DNA of 6,412 nucleotides from Planctomycetota bacterium (GTDB lineage: Bacteria > Planctomycetota > Planctomycetia > Pirellulales > Pirellulaceae): assembly GCA_029259935.1 (NCBI GenBank), contig JAJDEH010000447.1, positions 1 to 6,412 of the forward strand. The letters are read 5' to 3'. Numbering within the stretch: the first letter of the stretch is position 1; each line of letters begins with the position of its first letter. Position numbers and translations under genes: made by a program. The notes below the pieces were generated by a model, which saw only the letters and a list, made by a program, of their open reading frames with translations, was not told the DNA's origin and ran no database searches. Below, one piece after another: positions 1 through 6,056 of the stretch.

Positions 1-18
1 AACGGCGGCAGCATGTAG

Positions 19-46
19 CCATGGGCGTCAGCGCGTCAGCCCATGG
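19..46. repeat. Perfect 8-bp palindrome around a tandem GCGTCAGC
   Basis: CCATGGGC (19-26) is the exact reverse complement of GCCCATGG (39-46), with a 12-base loop between them. Independently, GCGTCAGC occurs twice in direct tandem (25-32 and 33-40). It lies just after a TAG (16-18), so it could be the hairpin of an upstream gene's terminator, but no T-tract follows. It could equally be a protein-binding site or part of a dispersed repeat. Confidence 0.4.
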
Positions 47-111
47 ATCAAGGAAGGCCCCACGCCTAGCGGCAACAGCAGTACTGCACTTGTTGCACAG
101 TTCTTTGTGCT

Positions 112-196
112 GTCGCCGCTTTCGCGGCTCGGTTCGTCACAACAGGCTATCCGCCGGCTCACACCGGCGGCTAAATGCTTTCGCCGTTTCACGGCT
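112..196. repeat. Intergenic repeat cluster with three hairpins
   Basis: Three inverted repeats lie in 85 bases: GCCGC tttc GCGGC (115-128), a perfect 7-bp CCGCCGG/CCGGCGG stem with loop CTCACA (151-170), and GCCGT ttc ACGGC (183-195). The first and third are also near-direct repeats of each other (CGCCGCTTTCGCGGCT at 114-129, CGCCGTTTCACGGCT at 182-196). The CCGGCGGCTAAATGCT core resembles dispersed intergenic repeats I remember from Pirellulales genomes; that is recollection, not a search. The block may be a non-autonomous mobile repeat or a set of transcription-stopping hairpins. Confidence 0.5.
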
Positions 197-443
197 GCTT
201 TCCCGTTGGGGATCTTTACCGTCATCCCGCCAGAAAAAGTTGCCGCACACTGACGATTTACTGCCGCCTGAGTACATTCGATCAGAAGGAGGCGATTACA
301 GTTCCCGCGAAGATCAAGAAACCCGGCTTCGTCAACCCGCCGAAGCCGACGGCTACGAAGTATTCCAGGTCTCTCAAAAGGTAGTAAACCGTGATCACAC
401 GACATGTTTCCGTGCCGCCCGCAAAGATCAACGGTCACGTCAT

Positions 444-472
444 TTGAGGCGCCCCAGCCCATCGCGTAAGAT
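444..472 (+). promoter_or_regulatory. Candidate sigma70-type promoter for the operon
   Basis: TTGAGG (444-449, four of six matches to TTGACA) is separated by exactly 17 bases from TAAGAT (467-472, four of six matches to TATAAT). Transcription would start near 479 and give a leader of about 30 bases with the MoxR ribosome site at 494-500. Position and spacing are right for the operon promoter, but each box is only a partial match. Confidence 0.3.
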
Positions 473-508
473 GGATTGCCCTAAGGCTACTTCGAGGAGA
501 ATCCATTC

Positions 509-1525
509 ATGCCTGACGAAAACGGCTCGCCGATTGCGACGCCCGAGACATTTCAATTCATCCGTGATGTTCGAGATCGAGTGGCGACCATCGTTGTGGG
601 GCAGGAAACCGTTGTTGAACGGCTGTTGATCGCACTGTTTACGGGTGGGCATTTGCTCTTGCAGGGCGTGCCGGGGATTGCCAAGACCTTGTTGGCGGCG
701 ACGGTGTCGAATGCGATTGATCTTGCGTTCAGCCGCGTGCAGTTCACGATCGACTTGCTGCCGTCCGATATTCTTGGGTCGGAGATACTCGATCAGAAGA
801 CGAATGAATTTCGCACGCACAAGGGTCCGATCTTTACCAATCTTCTGCTTGCCGACGAGATCAATCGGGCGGCTCCGAAGGTTCAAGGGGCTTTGCTGGA
901 AGCGATGCAGGAACGTAAGGTTACCATCGGCAATCAGACTTATCCGCTGCCCGCGCCGTTTCTGGTAATGGCCACTCAGAATCCTGTCGAGCAGGCTGGC
1001 ACGTTTGAATTGCCGGAAGCTCAACTGGACCGGTTCATGCTGTGTCATCGGCTCGACTATCCGACTCCGGATGAGGAGCGGGATATTCTGCGGCGTAACA
1101 TGGCGCTAGGCGTACGCCGTGAAGACCGCGGTGCGATTGCCCGGACCGAGTTCGATATGATTGACGAAACTCCTGTCGGATCAAGCGAACAGTTGGTCGC
1201 CGCCATGGAAGCGATTCAGGGTGTGCACGTCAGTGAAACGTTCCTTGAACATGTCGTCGAGATCGTCAATCGCACGCGCCAGCATCCAGCCATCGAGTTG
1301 GGCGGAAGTCCTCGCGCGGGGATTTCACTGATCAAGGCGTCGCGTGCCCGGGCGTTGATTCATCAACGTGATTATGTCATTCCCGAAGACCTGTTCGCAT
1401 TGGCCGAGGATGTGATCCTGCATCGCATTCGTCTTAATTACGAAGCGTTGGCCGATGGACTGACCGGACCGGGCGTGCTTCACGAAATGCTGAACAAAAT
1501 CGGTGCGACGACATTGACGGCCTAG
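509..1525 (+). CDS. MoxR-family AAA+ ATPase
   Basis: This is a 338-residue cytoplasmic ATPase of the MoxR family, the chaperone-like AAA+ proteins encoded next to DUF58 and VWA genes. All key parts are present: Walker A GVPGIAKT (53-60), Walker B LLLADEINR (112-120, acidic pair D116-E117), sensor 1 ATQNP (155-159), the arginine-finger segment LDRF (173-176) and sensor 2 GGSPRAG (265-271, Arg269). The C-terminal part (about 225-330) is the helical lid. The length is normal for the family and nothing appears broken. The ATG at 509 is preceded by GAGGAGA (494-500) at good spacing, which fixes the start. As first gene of the operon it probably supplies ATP-driven remodelling, with the VWA proteins as partners; that role is inferred from the family. 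The specific client is unknown. A 244-base gap separates it from the next gene, unlike the tight spacing of most of the operon. Confidence 0.96.
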   Translation: MPDENGSPIATPETFQFIRDVRDRVATIVVGQETVVERLLIALFTGGHLLLQGVPGIAKTLLAATVSNAIDLAFSRVQFTIDLLPSDILGSEILDQKTNEFRTHKGPIFTNLLLADEINRAAPKVQGALLEAMQERKVTIGNQTYPLPAPFLVMATQNPVEQAGTFELPEAQLDRFMLCHRLDYPTPDEERDILRRNMALGVRREDRGAIARTEFDMIDETPVGSSEQLVAAMEAIQGVHVSETFLEHVVEIVNRTRQHPAIELGGSPRAGISLIKASRARALIHQRDYVIPEDLFALAEDVILHRIRLNYEALADGLTGPGVLHEMLNKIGATTLTA

Positions 1526-1769
1526 CGTCTTAGTCCGTAACAACCGCGCGGCGTGCGCGCATGTTTGATAAATTCGAAATCCGAATCTCGAAATCCTAAA
1601 CAAATTCAAAACCAGAATACCCAATGTTCAAAACGTGGAGTCTAGCCGTTTGTGTCATTTGAGCATTTGAAATTCGAGTTTGTTTCGAATTTCGAGATTC
1701 GGATTTGGTCGCGGCTACGCCGCTTTAGGATCCTTGTTGGATGAAGGCACTGCCTCGCTAGGACTGACA
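1526..1769. other. Intergenic spacer between MoxR and DUF58 genes
   Basis: This 244-base gap lies inside an otherwise compact operon. It is AT-richer than its surroundings and is dominated by a long imperfect palindrome (1577-1706), followed by a small GCGGC tac GCCGC hairpin (1711-1723). The DUF58 frame is open through its second half from a TTG at 1680, but that stretch would encode repeat-derived residues (FRISRFGFG), so I treat it as non-coding. I see no good promoter in it. Confidence 0.7.
1577..1706. repeat. Long imperfect palindrome, dispersed-repeat type
   Basis: The arm AAATCCGAATCTCGAAAT (1577-1594) is matched by its exact reverse complement ATTTCGAGATTCGGATTT (1689-1706), an 18-bp perfect inverted repeat with a 94-base spacer. 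The pairing continues inward after a three-base internal loop: AAACAAATTC (1598-1607) against GAGTTTGTTT (1676-1685), nine of ten positions. In RNA this would be a long hairpin between the first two genes. I remember this AATCCGAATCTCGAAAT / TTTCGAGATTCGGATTT type of palindrome as recurring between genes in planctomycetes, without a verified source. It carries no gene, so it would be a non-autonomous element. In the mRNA it could separate MoxR from the downstream genes by attenuation or RNA processing (inference). Confidence 0.75.
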
Positions 1770-2630
1770 ATGGAAGGTTTATTACAAGAGCTCGACACGC
1801 TTGATTCGCGGCAGTTTTTGATTGCAGTGAAAAAGCTTGCCAGCAGCCTCAGTTATGGAACGGATAGCTCGCCGTTTCTCGGGGCCGGCATCGAATACGT
1901 TCAGTCTCGGCAGTATCAATACGGAGATCCGATTCGAACGATCGATTGGCGAGTGACCGCGCGAACCGGCAAGATCTTCGTCAAGGAGTATGAAGCACCC
2001 AAGCGGTTGCCATGCTATTTGCTTATCGACACGTCGGCTTCGATGACGATCAGTTCCGTGCCGCGAAGCAAATACGCGCTGGCGGTTCACATTGCGGGGG
2101 GGATTGCGCTGGCGTGCCTCGATCGTGTCAGCCCCGTCGGAGTCGTTGGAGTCGGCAGCCGGGACTTCCGCGTGGAGTCGAGCCTGTCCAAGGATCAGAT
2201 CATGCAGTGGCTGCACCGTCTGCGCCGATTTCGCTACGACGAAACGACCGCACTTGGCCGCCGGGTTGCCGAGCTAAGTCCGAGTTTGAAAAGCCGCGCT
2301 TTGGTGATCGTCTTTAGCGACCTACACGACTCGAAAGCGATTACCGCGCTGAAGCCCTTTGCTCAAATGCACGATGTTGTCGTCTTGCAATTGCAAGATC
2401 CCGCCGAAGTCCATCTGCGCGGAAGCGGCTTGTTTCGAGCGCGGGAAGCGGAAACGGGACAAGGTTTTGTAACTCATGGCCGACAGCAATGGCTCGACCA
2501 GGCAACAGTCGAAAACGAATTGAAGCGAGCAGGAATCGACCATCTGCTGATCAAAACCGATCAGCCGCTGGTCCATCGTCTGAGATATTTTTTTGAGTCG
2601 CGCGATTTGCTAGGCCGAGGGGCGAGGTGA
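1770..2630 (+). CDS. DUF58 domain protein, soluble, VWA-like
   Basis: This 286-residue protein belongs to the DUF58 family, the usual partner of MoxR ATPases. The family signature is at residues 49-74, running from YQYGDPIRTIDW through ARTGK to VKEYE. A VWA-like metal site follows: DTSAS (87-91), threonines T159/T160 and the aspartate of FSDLHD (D184). There is no signal peptide or membrane segment, so this is the short cytoplasmic form rather than the longer membrane-anchored one. I chose the ATG at 1770 because AGGA (1760-1763) sits six bases upstream and the family sequence begins right after it. A TTG at 1680 in the same frame would add 30 residues read from the upstream palindrome and is probably false. 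Its stop is followed within a few bases by ATG codons in the same frame, with a Shine-Dalgarno GAGG (2624-2627) overlapping the end. The role, a MoxR partner in assembly or stress response, is inferred. Confidence 0.93.
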   Translation: MEGLLQELDTLDSRQFLIAVKKLASSLSYGTDSSPFLGAGIEYVQSRQYQYGDPIRTIDWRVTARTGKIFVKEYEAPKRLPCYLLIDTSASMTISSVPRSKYALAVHIAGGIALACLDRVSPVGVVGVGSRDFRVESSLSKDQIMQWLHRLRRFRYDETTALGRRVAELSPSLKSRALVIVFSDLHDSKAITALKPFAQMHDVVVLQLQDPAEVHLRGSGLFRAREAETGQGFVTHGRQQWLDQATVENELKRAGIDHLLIKTDQPLVHRLRYFFESRDLLGRGAR

Positions 2631-2684
2631 GCCATGATGCGTGAACGGGTGCGACGGGCTCTGCCAGTGCCGAGGGATCGATAC

Positions 2685-3497
2685 ATGACTTGTCCTAAAC
2701 ACTGGCACACGACTATCCTGCTGCTCTTGTTTGCAGCGTCTTGCCAAAGCGGATTTGCCGACGATCAGCGAACGGCAACCGTCGGCATGTCGGCACGAAT
2801 TAAGCAGATCAAATTGCCCGGCAGCGAACTGGAAGCGAAGCCGCTGGACGATTCCCGAAGTCCCGTTGTGTTGCGAGTCGCGGGCAGTTTCGCGCACGGC
2901 ACGGATTACCGCTACGACCTTGTTTACTACGGCCTGGAGCCGGGTACGTATGACTTGAAGAACTACCTACGCCGCAAGGATGGTTCGGCGACGGACGATC
3001 TTCCGGCAATCTCGGTGGAAATCAAACCGGTGCTGCCGCCAGGCCAAGTAGAACCGAATCAATTAGAATCCAAGGCCTCGTCCAACCTCGGCGGCTATCG
3101 GATGATGTTGATTGTGGGTGGGATTGTGTGGTTCATCGGGATCTTCGTCATCTTGTTCGCATGGCGGGGCAAGGCGAAAGATGCTGGTTTAGCCGAAATC
3201 AGCCGTTTGTCGCTGGCGGATCGGTTGCGGCCCATGGTCCAAAATGCCATGAAAGGTGAACTGGATGAAATCCAAAAGGCCGAACTTGAGAGAATGCTGC
3301 TCGCCTTTTGGCGACGTCAGTTGAATCTGGATGAACTCAAAGCGGTGGATGCCATCGCAAAGCTTCGCCAGCATGAAGAGGCTGGCGATTTGTTGCGGAA
3401 ACTTGAAATGTGGCTTCATCGCCCCGGACAGCACGACGAAGTCGACCTTGCCGAATTACTCAAACCTTATGAGGCTGTTTCGCCGACACAAGTATGA
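2685..3497 (+). CDS. Secreted/single-pass membrane protein, possible BatD-like part
   Basis: I do not recognise the family. With this start the protein has 270 residues: a signal peptide (about 1-25, hydrophobic ILLLLFAAS), an extracytoplasmic, probably beta-rich domain (about 30-125), one membrane helix (about 140-160, LIVGGIVWFIGIFVILFAW) and a charged helical cytoplasmic tail (161-270). AASC gives a weak lipobox-like site, and GFA/DD is an alternative ordinary cleavage site. I prefer the ATG at 2685 because GAGGGA (2672-2677) precedes it at good spacing and it gives a normal signal peptide. An ATG at 2634, with GAGG (2624-2627) ahead of it, would add 17 Arg-rich residues and is also possible. 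The gene overlaps the following VWA gene by ATGA. In Bat-type operons the protein with a large outer part and one or more membrane helices is BatD. This one is much shorter, but its place and topology suggest a similar bridging role (inference). Confidence 0.85.
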   Translation: MTCPKHWHTTILLLLFAASCQSGFADDQRTATVGMSARIKQIKLPGSELEAKPLDDSRSPVVLRVAGSFAHGTDYRYDLVYYGLEPGTYDLKNYLRRKDGSATDDLPAISVEIKPVLPPGQVEPNQLESKASSNLGGYRMMLIVGGIVWFIGIFVILFAWRGKAKDAGLAEISRLSLADRLRPMVQNAMKGELDEIQKAELERMLLAFWRRQLNLDELKAVDAIAKLRQHEEAGDLLRKLEMWLHRPGQHDEVDLAELLKPYEAVSPTQV

Positions 3498-4414
3498 GCT
3501 TCACGACCCCCATTCTGTTGTATCTGCTCGTTATTCCGGCGCTGCTGTTGGCATGGACTTGGAACCGGAATTCGCGGCGTGTCGCATTGCCGTTTGACCA
3601 CGGCCGCCAAAGCCGCGGACTGGGTTGGTGGACCTTCGTCAGTCTGGCTGAATCGATGCCGCCACTCTTATTGGCGGTCGTTTTGTTTTTGCTTGCCGGA
3701 CCGTCGATTCTCGGCCAGCCGAAAGATCGGCGAGCACTCACGAATATCGAATTCTGCGTCGACGTATCGGGAAGTATGACCGCGAATTTTGGCGAAGGCA
3801 CAAGATACGATGCGTCGATGAAAGCGATTAACCAATTTCTGGATTACCGGGAAGGTGACTCGTTCGGCCTGACATTCTTCGGCAACGAAGTACTGCATTG
3901 GGTGCCGCTGACGTCCGACGTGTCGGCGTTTCGATGTGCCCCGCCCTTCATGAATCCGAAGAATCCCGATCATCCGCCGTGGCTGGGCGGTACGATGATC
4001 GGCCGGGCACTCGTGGCGTGCAAGGACCAGTTGATTCAGCGCGACGAGGGCGATCGCATGATCATCCTGGTCTCCGACGGCAGCAGCTTCGACATGCGCG
4101 ATGGACGCGATTTTGAAATCGCCAAAATGATGAAAACTTACGGCATCACGGTGTTCGCAATTCACATCGACGATTCGGCCGTTCCCGATCCCATTGCCAA
4201 CGTGACGGGACTGACGGGCGGCGCGGTGTTCAGTCCGGATGATCCCGCGGCCATGACGACCGTGTTTCAACGTATCGACGAAATGCAGGAGACCAAAATT
4301 GAAAAGACCGCAGCCGAGATGATGGACTTTTTCTTTCCATTTTCGATCGCCGGACTTTCGTTGCTGGGTATTGGAATCTTGTCGCTGTTCGGAATCAGAT
4401 ACACACCTTGGTAG
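3494..4414 (+). CDS. VWA-domain membrane protein, BatA-like
   Basis: This 306-residue protein has two N-terminal membrane helices (about 5-22 and 55-72), a VWA domain (about 84-265) and a C-terminal membrane helix (about 279-301), the topology of BatA/BatB proteins. The metal-ion-dependent adhesion site is complete: DVSGS (90-94), GGT (165-167) and SDG (194-196). It should bind a divalent metal and, through it, an acidic residue of a partner protein. Its ATG overlaps the stop of the preceding gene as ATGA and has no clear Shine-Dalgarno sequence, which points to translational coupling. The region between the metal-site serines and GGT contains a Pro-rich stretch (about 149-163) that looks like an inserted loop. 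The VWA domain side of the membrane cannot be proved from sequence. Partnership with MoxR and the second VWA protein follows from the operon. Confidence 0.93.
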   Translation: MSFTTPILLYLLVIPALLLAWTWNRNSRRVALPFDHGRQSRGLGWWTFVSLAESMPPLLLAVVLFLLAGPSILGQPKDRRALTNIEFCVDVSGSMTANFGEGTRYDASMKAINQFLDYREGDSFGLTFFGNEVLHWVPLTSDVSAFRCAPPFMNPKNPDHPPWLGGTMIGRALVACKDQLIQRDEGDRMIILVSDGSSFDMRDGRDFEIAKMMKTYGITVFAIHIDDSAVPDPIANVTGLTGGAVFSPDDPAAMTTVFQRIDEMQETKIEKTAAEMMDFFFPFSIAGLSLLGIGILSLFGIRYTPW

Positions 4415-4421
4415 CGAGAAC

Positions 4422-5429
4422 ATGATTGCGGAACTGATAACATGCGTCGTGATCGTCTTGGCCGTCGGGGCCGAGATGTTGCACGTGCTGCGCGTCCGCC
4501 GGCTTGCTCCCTTGGCGTTTGGTCCGAGTCGTCAGCCGGTCCTGTGGGCTTACAGCGCGCCAATGTGGCGAGTCGCGGCCATCGGTGCCTTGTGTTGGGG
4601 TTTTGTCACACTGCTGATTCTCCCGCCGAAAGTCCACATGGGCGACGAGATTCCTGAAAACAAACGTAAGCACGTCGTCCTCGTGCTCGATGTGTCGCCA
4701 AGTATGAGGTTGCAAGACGCTGGCCCCAGCCACGAACAAAGCCGCATGCAACGGTCGGCCGACGTGTTGGAGTCGTATTTCGATCGCGTCGGCATCGGTA
4801 AGTATCGCATTAGCGTGGTCGCGACGTACAACGGCGCGAAGCCCGTGCTGATCGACACGACCGATGTCGAGGTGGTGAGAAACGCTTTGACCGACTTGCC
4901 GATGCACCATGCGTTTGTCGCCGGTGAGACCGACATCTTTGCCGGTTTGGAAGAAGCGGCGCGCATCGCTCGCCCCTGGCAGCCTCGCAGCACAACCGTG
5001 ATCCTGATTAGCGACGGTGACACGGTCCCGGCGACCGGAATGCCTCGAATGCCTGCGTCCGTCAGCGGCGTGCTAGTGGTTGGCATCGGCGATTCACGCT
5101 CGGGAAGTTTCATCAACGGCCGGCAATCGCGACAGGACGCATCAACATTAAGGCAAATTGCCGCCCGGCTCGACGGTTTTTATCACAATGCCAACGAAAA
5201 ACATGTCGCAACGGCAACGCTCGAAGCCCTCAGCGGCGGCGACAGCGAGAGTGTTTGGGAAGCGCTCACGAAACGGGAATGGGCGATTATTGCCTGTACG
5301 TTGGGATCGTTGATTTACGCATTTTTGCCTATGCTACTCCATTACGCTGGAACCATGTGGCAACCGGGCGTCCGCCAACCGGAAGTCGTCAAAGAAACTG
5401 TTTCAATCGCCGCGTCGGAAGCGTTATAA
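4422..5429 (+). CDS. Second VWA-domain membrane protein, BatB-like
   Basis: This 335-residue protein repeats the layout of its neighbour: two N-terminal membrane helices (about 4-24 and 50-68), a VWA domain (about 83-270) and a C-terminal helix (about 288-310), then a short tail. Its metal site is DVSPS (90-94), GETD (168-171, T170) and ISDGD (196-200), all intact. Apart from the metal-site motifs I saw little sequence shared with the first VWA protein, so this does not look like a recent duplication. I start at the ATG at 4422, seven bases after the previous stop. A longer in-frame version would begin at a TTG inside the preceding gene and would put Cys/Ser-rich residues before the membrane helix, so I reject it. 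The ribosome site is weak (GCGAGAA), which suggests coupling. Pairs of VWA proteins that may form hetero-oligomers are usual in these operons. The final codons overlap a perfect TATAAT (5425-5430). Confidence 0.92.
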   Translation: MIAELITCVVIVLAVGAEMLHVLRVRRLAPLAFGPSRQPVLWAYSAPMWRVAAIGALCWGFVTLLILPPKVHMGDEIPENKRKHVVLVLDVSPSMRLQDAGPSHEQSRMQRSADVLESYFDRVGIGKYRISVVATYNGAKPVLIDTTDVEVVRNALTDLPMHHAFVAGETDIFAGLEEAARIARPWQPRSTTVILISDGDTVPATGMPRMPASVSGVLVVGIGDSRSGSFINGRQSRQDASTLRQIAARLDGFYHNANEKHVATATLEALSGGDSESVWEALTKREWAIIACTLGSLIYAFLPMLLHYAGTMWQPGVRQPEVVKETVSIAASEAL

Positions 5430-5430
5430 T
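5425..5430 (+). promoter_or_regulatory. Perfect TATAAT, possible internal promoter
   Basis: A consensus -10 hexamer TATAAT lies across the TAA stop of the second VWA gene, 38 bases before the next ATG. The -35 position is poor (TTCAAT at 5402-5407 with 17-base spacing, three of six matches) and there is no TG extension. If active, it would let the last gene be transcribed separately. The match may be accidental, because it arises from the Leu-stop codons. Confidence 0.25.
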
Positions 5431-5468
5431 CAACTCATCGATTTGGCAAGAACTTAAGGGGACCCCAC

Positions 5469-6056
5469 ATGCGAAAAATTATTCTGCTCAGTTGGCTCCT
5501 GATCCCGGTCGTGGCGCTGGCCTATCACAAAGGTCCGGGCCAACGAAAACTCCGCCTCGACCAAATCGATCATATTCTCGCGCAAGCCGAAGAACACGCG
5601 GCCAGCGCGGAGTGGAACGAAGCTGAGTTAAAATATGAGACGGCACTTGAGCGCTTGCCGGAAGACCTCGTCAACCAACGACGGCGCGTTCGGCTGGAAC
5701 GAGCCAAGGCACGGATGATGGCCAAGAAACTTCCCGAGGCTCATCAGGATCTAAAGGGTCTTGTTGACGAAATGAAGGAAGATGAGAACGCCGACGAAAA
5801 GCTGCTCGACGAAACACGAGCCACGCTGGCCAACTCGCAATACTACATCACTTGGCTGATGCGACTGGAAGGCCAACCGGAAGAAAAATGGAAACCGGAA
5901 ATCGAAGCGGCACGACAGACGTTCCGGTTGCTCGCGGAAAAGACCGCCGCGGACGAACCAGCGAAGAAAAGGAATCAGGAGGATCTTGAGTCCGCGATTC
6001 GTTTGGCCCGCATGGACCTGAGCGAATTGCAAGGATTGCCGTTGCCCAGCCAGTGA
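5469..6056 (+). CDS. Secreted helical/TPR-like protein, possible UGA read-through
   Basis: To the first stop this is a 195-residue exported protein. A signal peptide (1-18, RKIILLSWLLIPVVALA, likely cleaved before Tyr19) is followed by an almost wholly helical, Glu/Lys/Arg-rich chain. Residues about 35-65 (AEEHAASAEWNEAELKYETAL) resemble a TPR helix pair, and further long helices cover about 70-105 and 115-182. It ends in LQGLPLPSQ. The ATG is preceded by AAGGGGA (5456-5462) at good spacing. As the last gene, 39 bases after the second VWA gene, it fits the place of the TPR proteins BatC/BatE of related operons, acting outside the cytoplasmic membrane as a scaffold or binding partner (inference). 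The odd part is its end. After the UGA at 6054-6056 the same frame stays open to 6167, beginning Glu-Gly-Cys, so the true product may be 232 residues with a special residue at 196. See the next two entries. Confidence 0.88.
   Translation: MRKIILLSWLLIPVVALAYHKGPGQRKLRLDQIDHILAQAEEHAASAEWNEAELKYETALERLPEDLVNQRRRVRLERAKARMMAKKLPEAHQDLKGLVDEMKEDENADEKLLDETRATLANSQYYITWLMRLEGQPEEKWKPEIEAARQTFRLLAEKTAADEPAKKRNQEDLESAIRLARMDLSELQGLPLPSQ

Larger units (their letters stand above)
1..508. other. Upstream intergenic region, no convincing gene
   Basis: I find no reading frame here that looks like a real protein. Several frames are open on both strands, but their translations are Arg/Ser/Cys-rich and run through hairpin repeats, and the long ones overlap the start of the MoxR gene out of frame. 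The first 18 bases could be the end of an upstream gene (AAC GGC GGC AGC ATG TAG), but six codons are too few to judge. The stretch contains an 8-bp palindrome (19-46), a repeat-like hairpin cluster (112-196), a strong Shine-Dalgarno-like AAGGAGG (286-292) with no standard start codon behind it, and a candidate promoter (444-472) just before the MoxR gene. Confidence 0.6.

Noticed and set aside
112..196. CRISPR array
   Set aside because: There are only two near-repeats and they are themselves hairpins, with no regular spacer length and no cas genes.
28..462. Minus-strand open frame of 144 codons in the upstream region
   Set aside because: It also reads through the repeats, has no good ribosome site and its sequence does not resemble any protein family I know.
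21..629. Long + strand open frame of 202 codons covering the upstream region
   Set aside because: It runs through the hairpin repeats, is Arg/Ser/Cys-rich, has no domain I recognise and overlaps the clear MoxR start out of frame.
2628..2636. UGA between DUF58 and the next gene, both in the same frame, as another read-through site
   Set aside because: A Shine-Dalgarno GAGG overlaps it, ATG codons follow within a few bases and a signal peptide comes next, so this is an ordinary gene border. There is no nearby Cys.
4371..4421. N-terminal extension of the second VWA protein from a TTG
   Set aside because: It lies inside the preceding gene and would put polar Cys/Ser-rich residues before the first membrane helix; the ATG at 4422 fits better.
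3668..4423. 251-codon minus-strand open frame
   Set aside because: It is the antisense shadow of the first VWA gene, whose metal-site motifs and membrane helices are clear; the antisense protein is His/Arg-rich and featureless.
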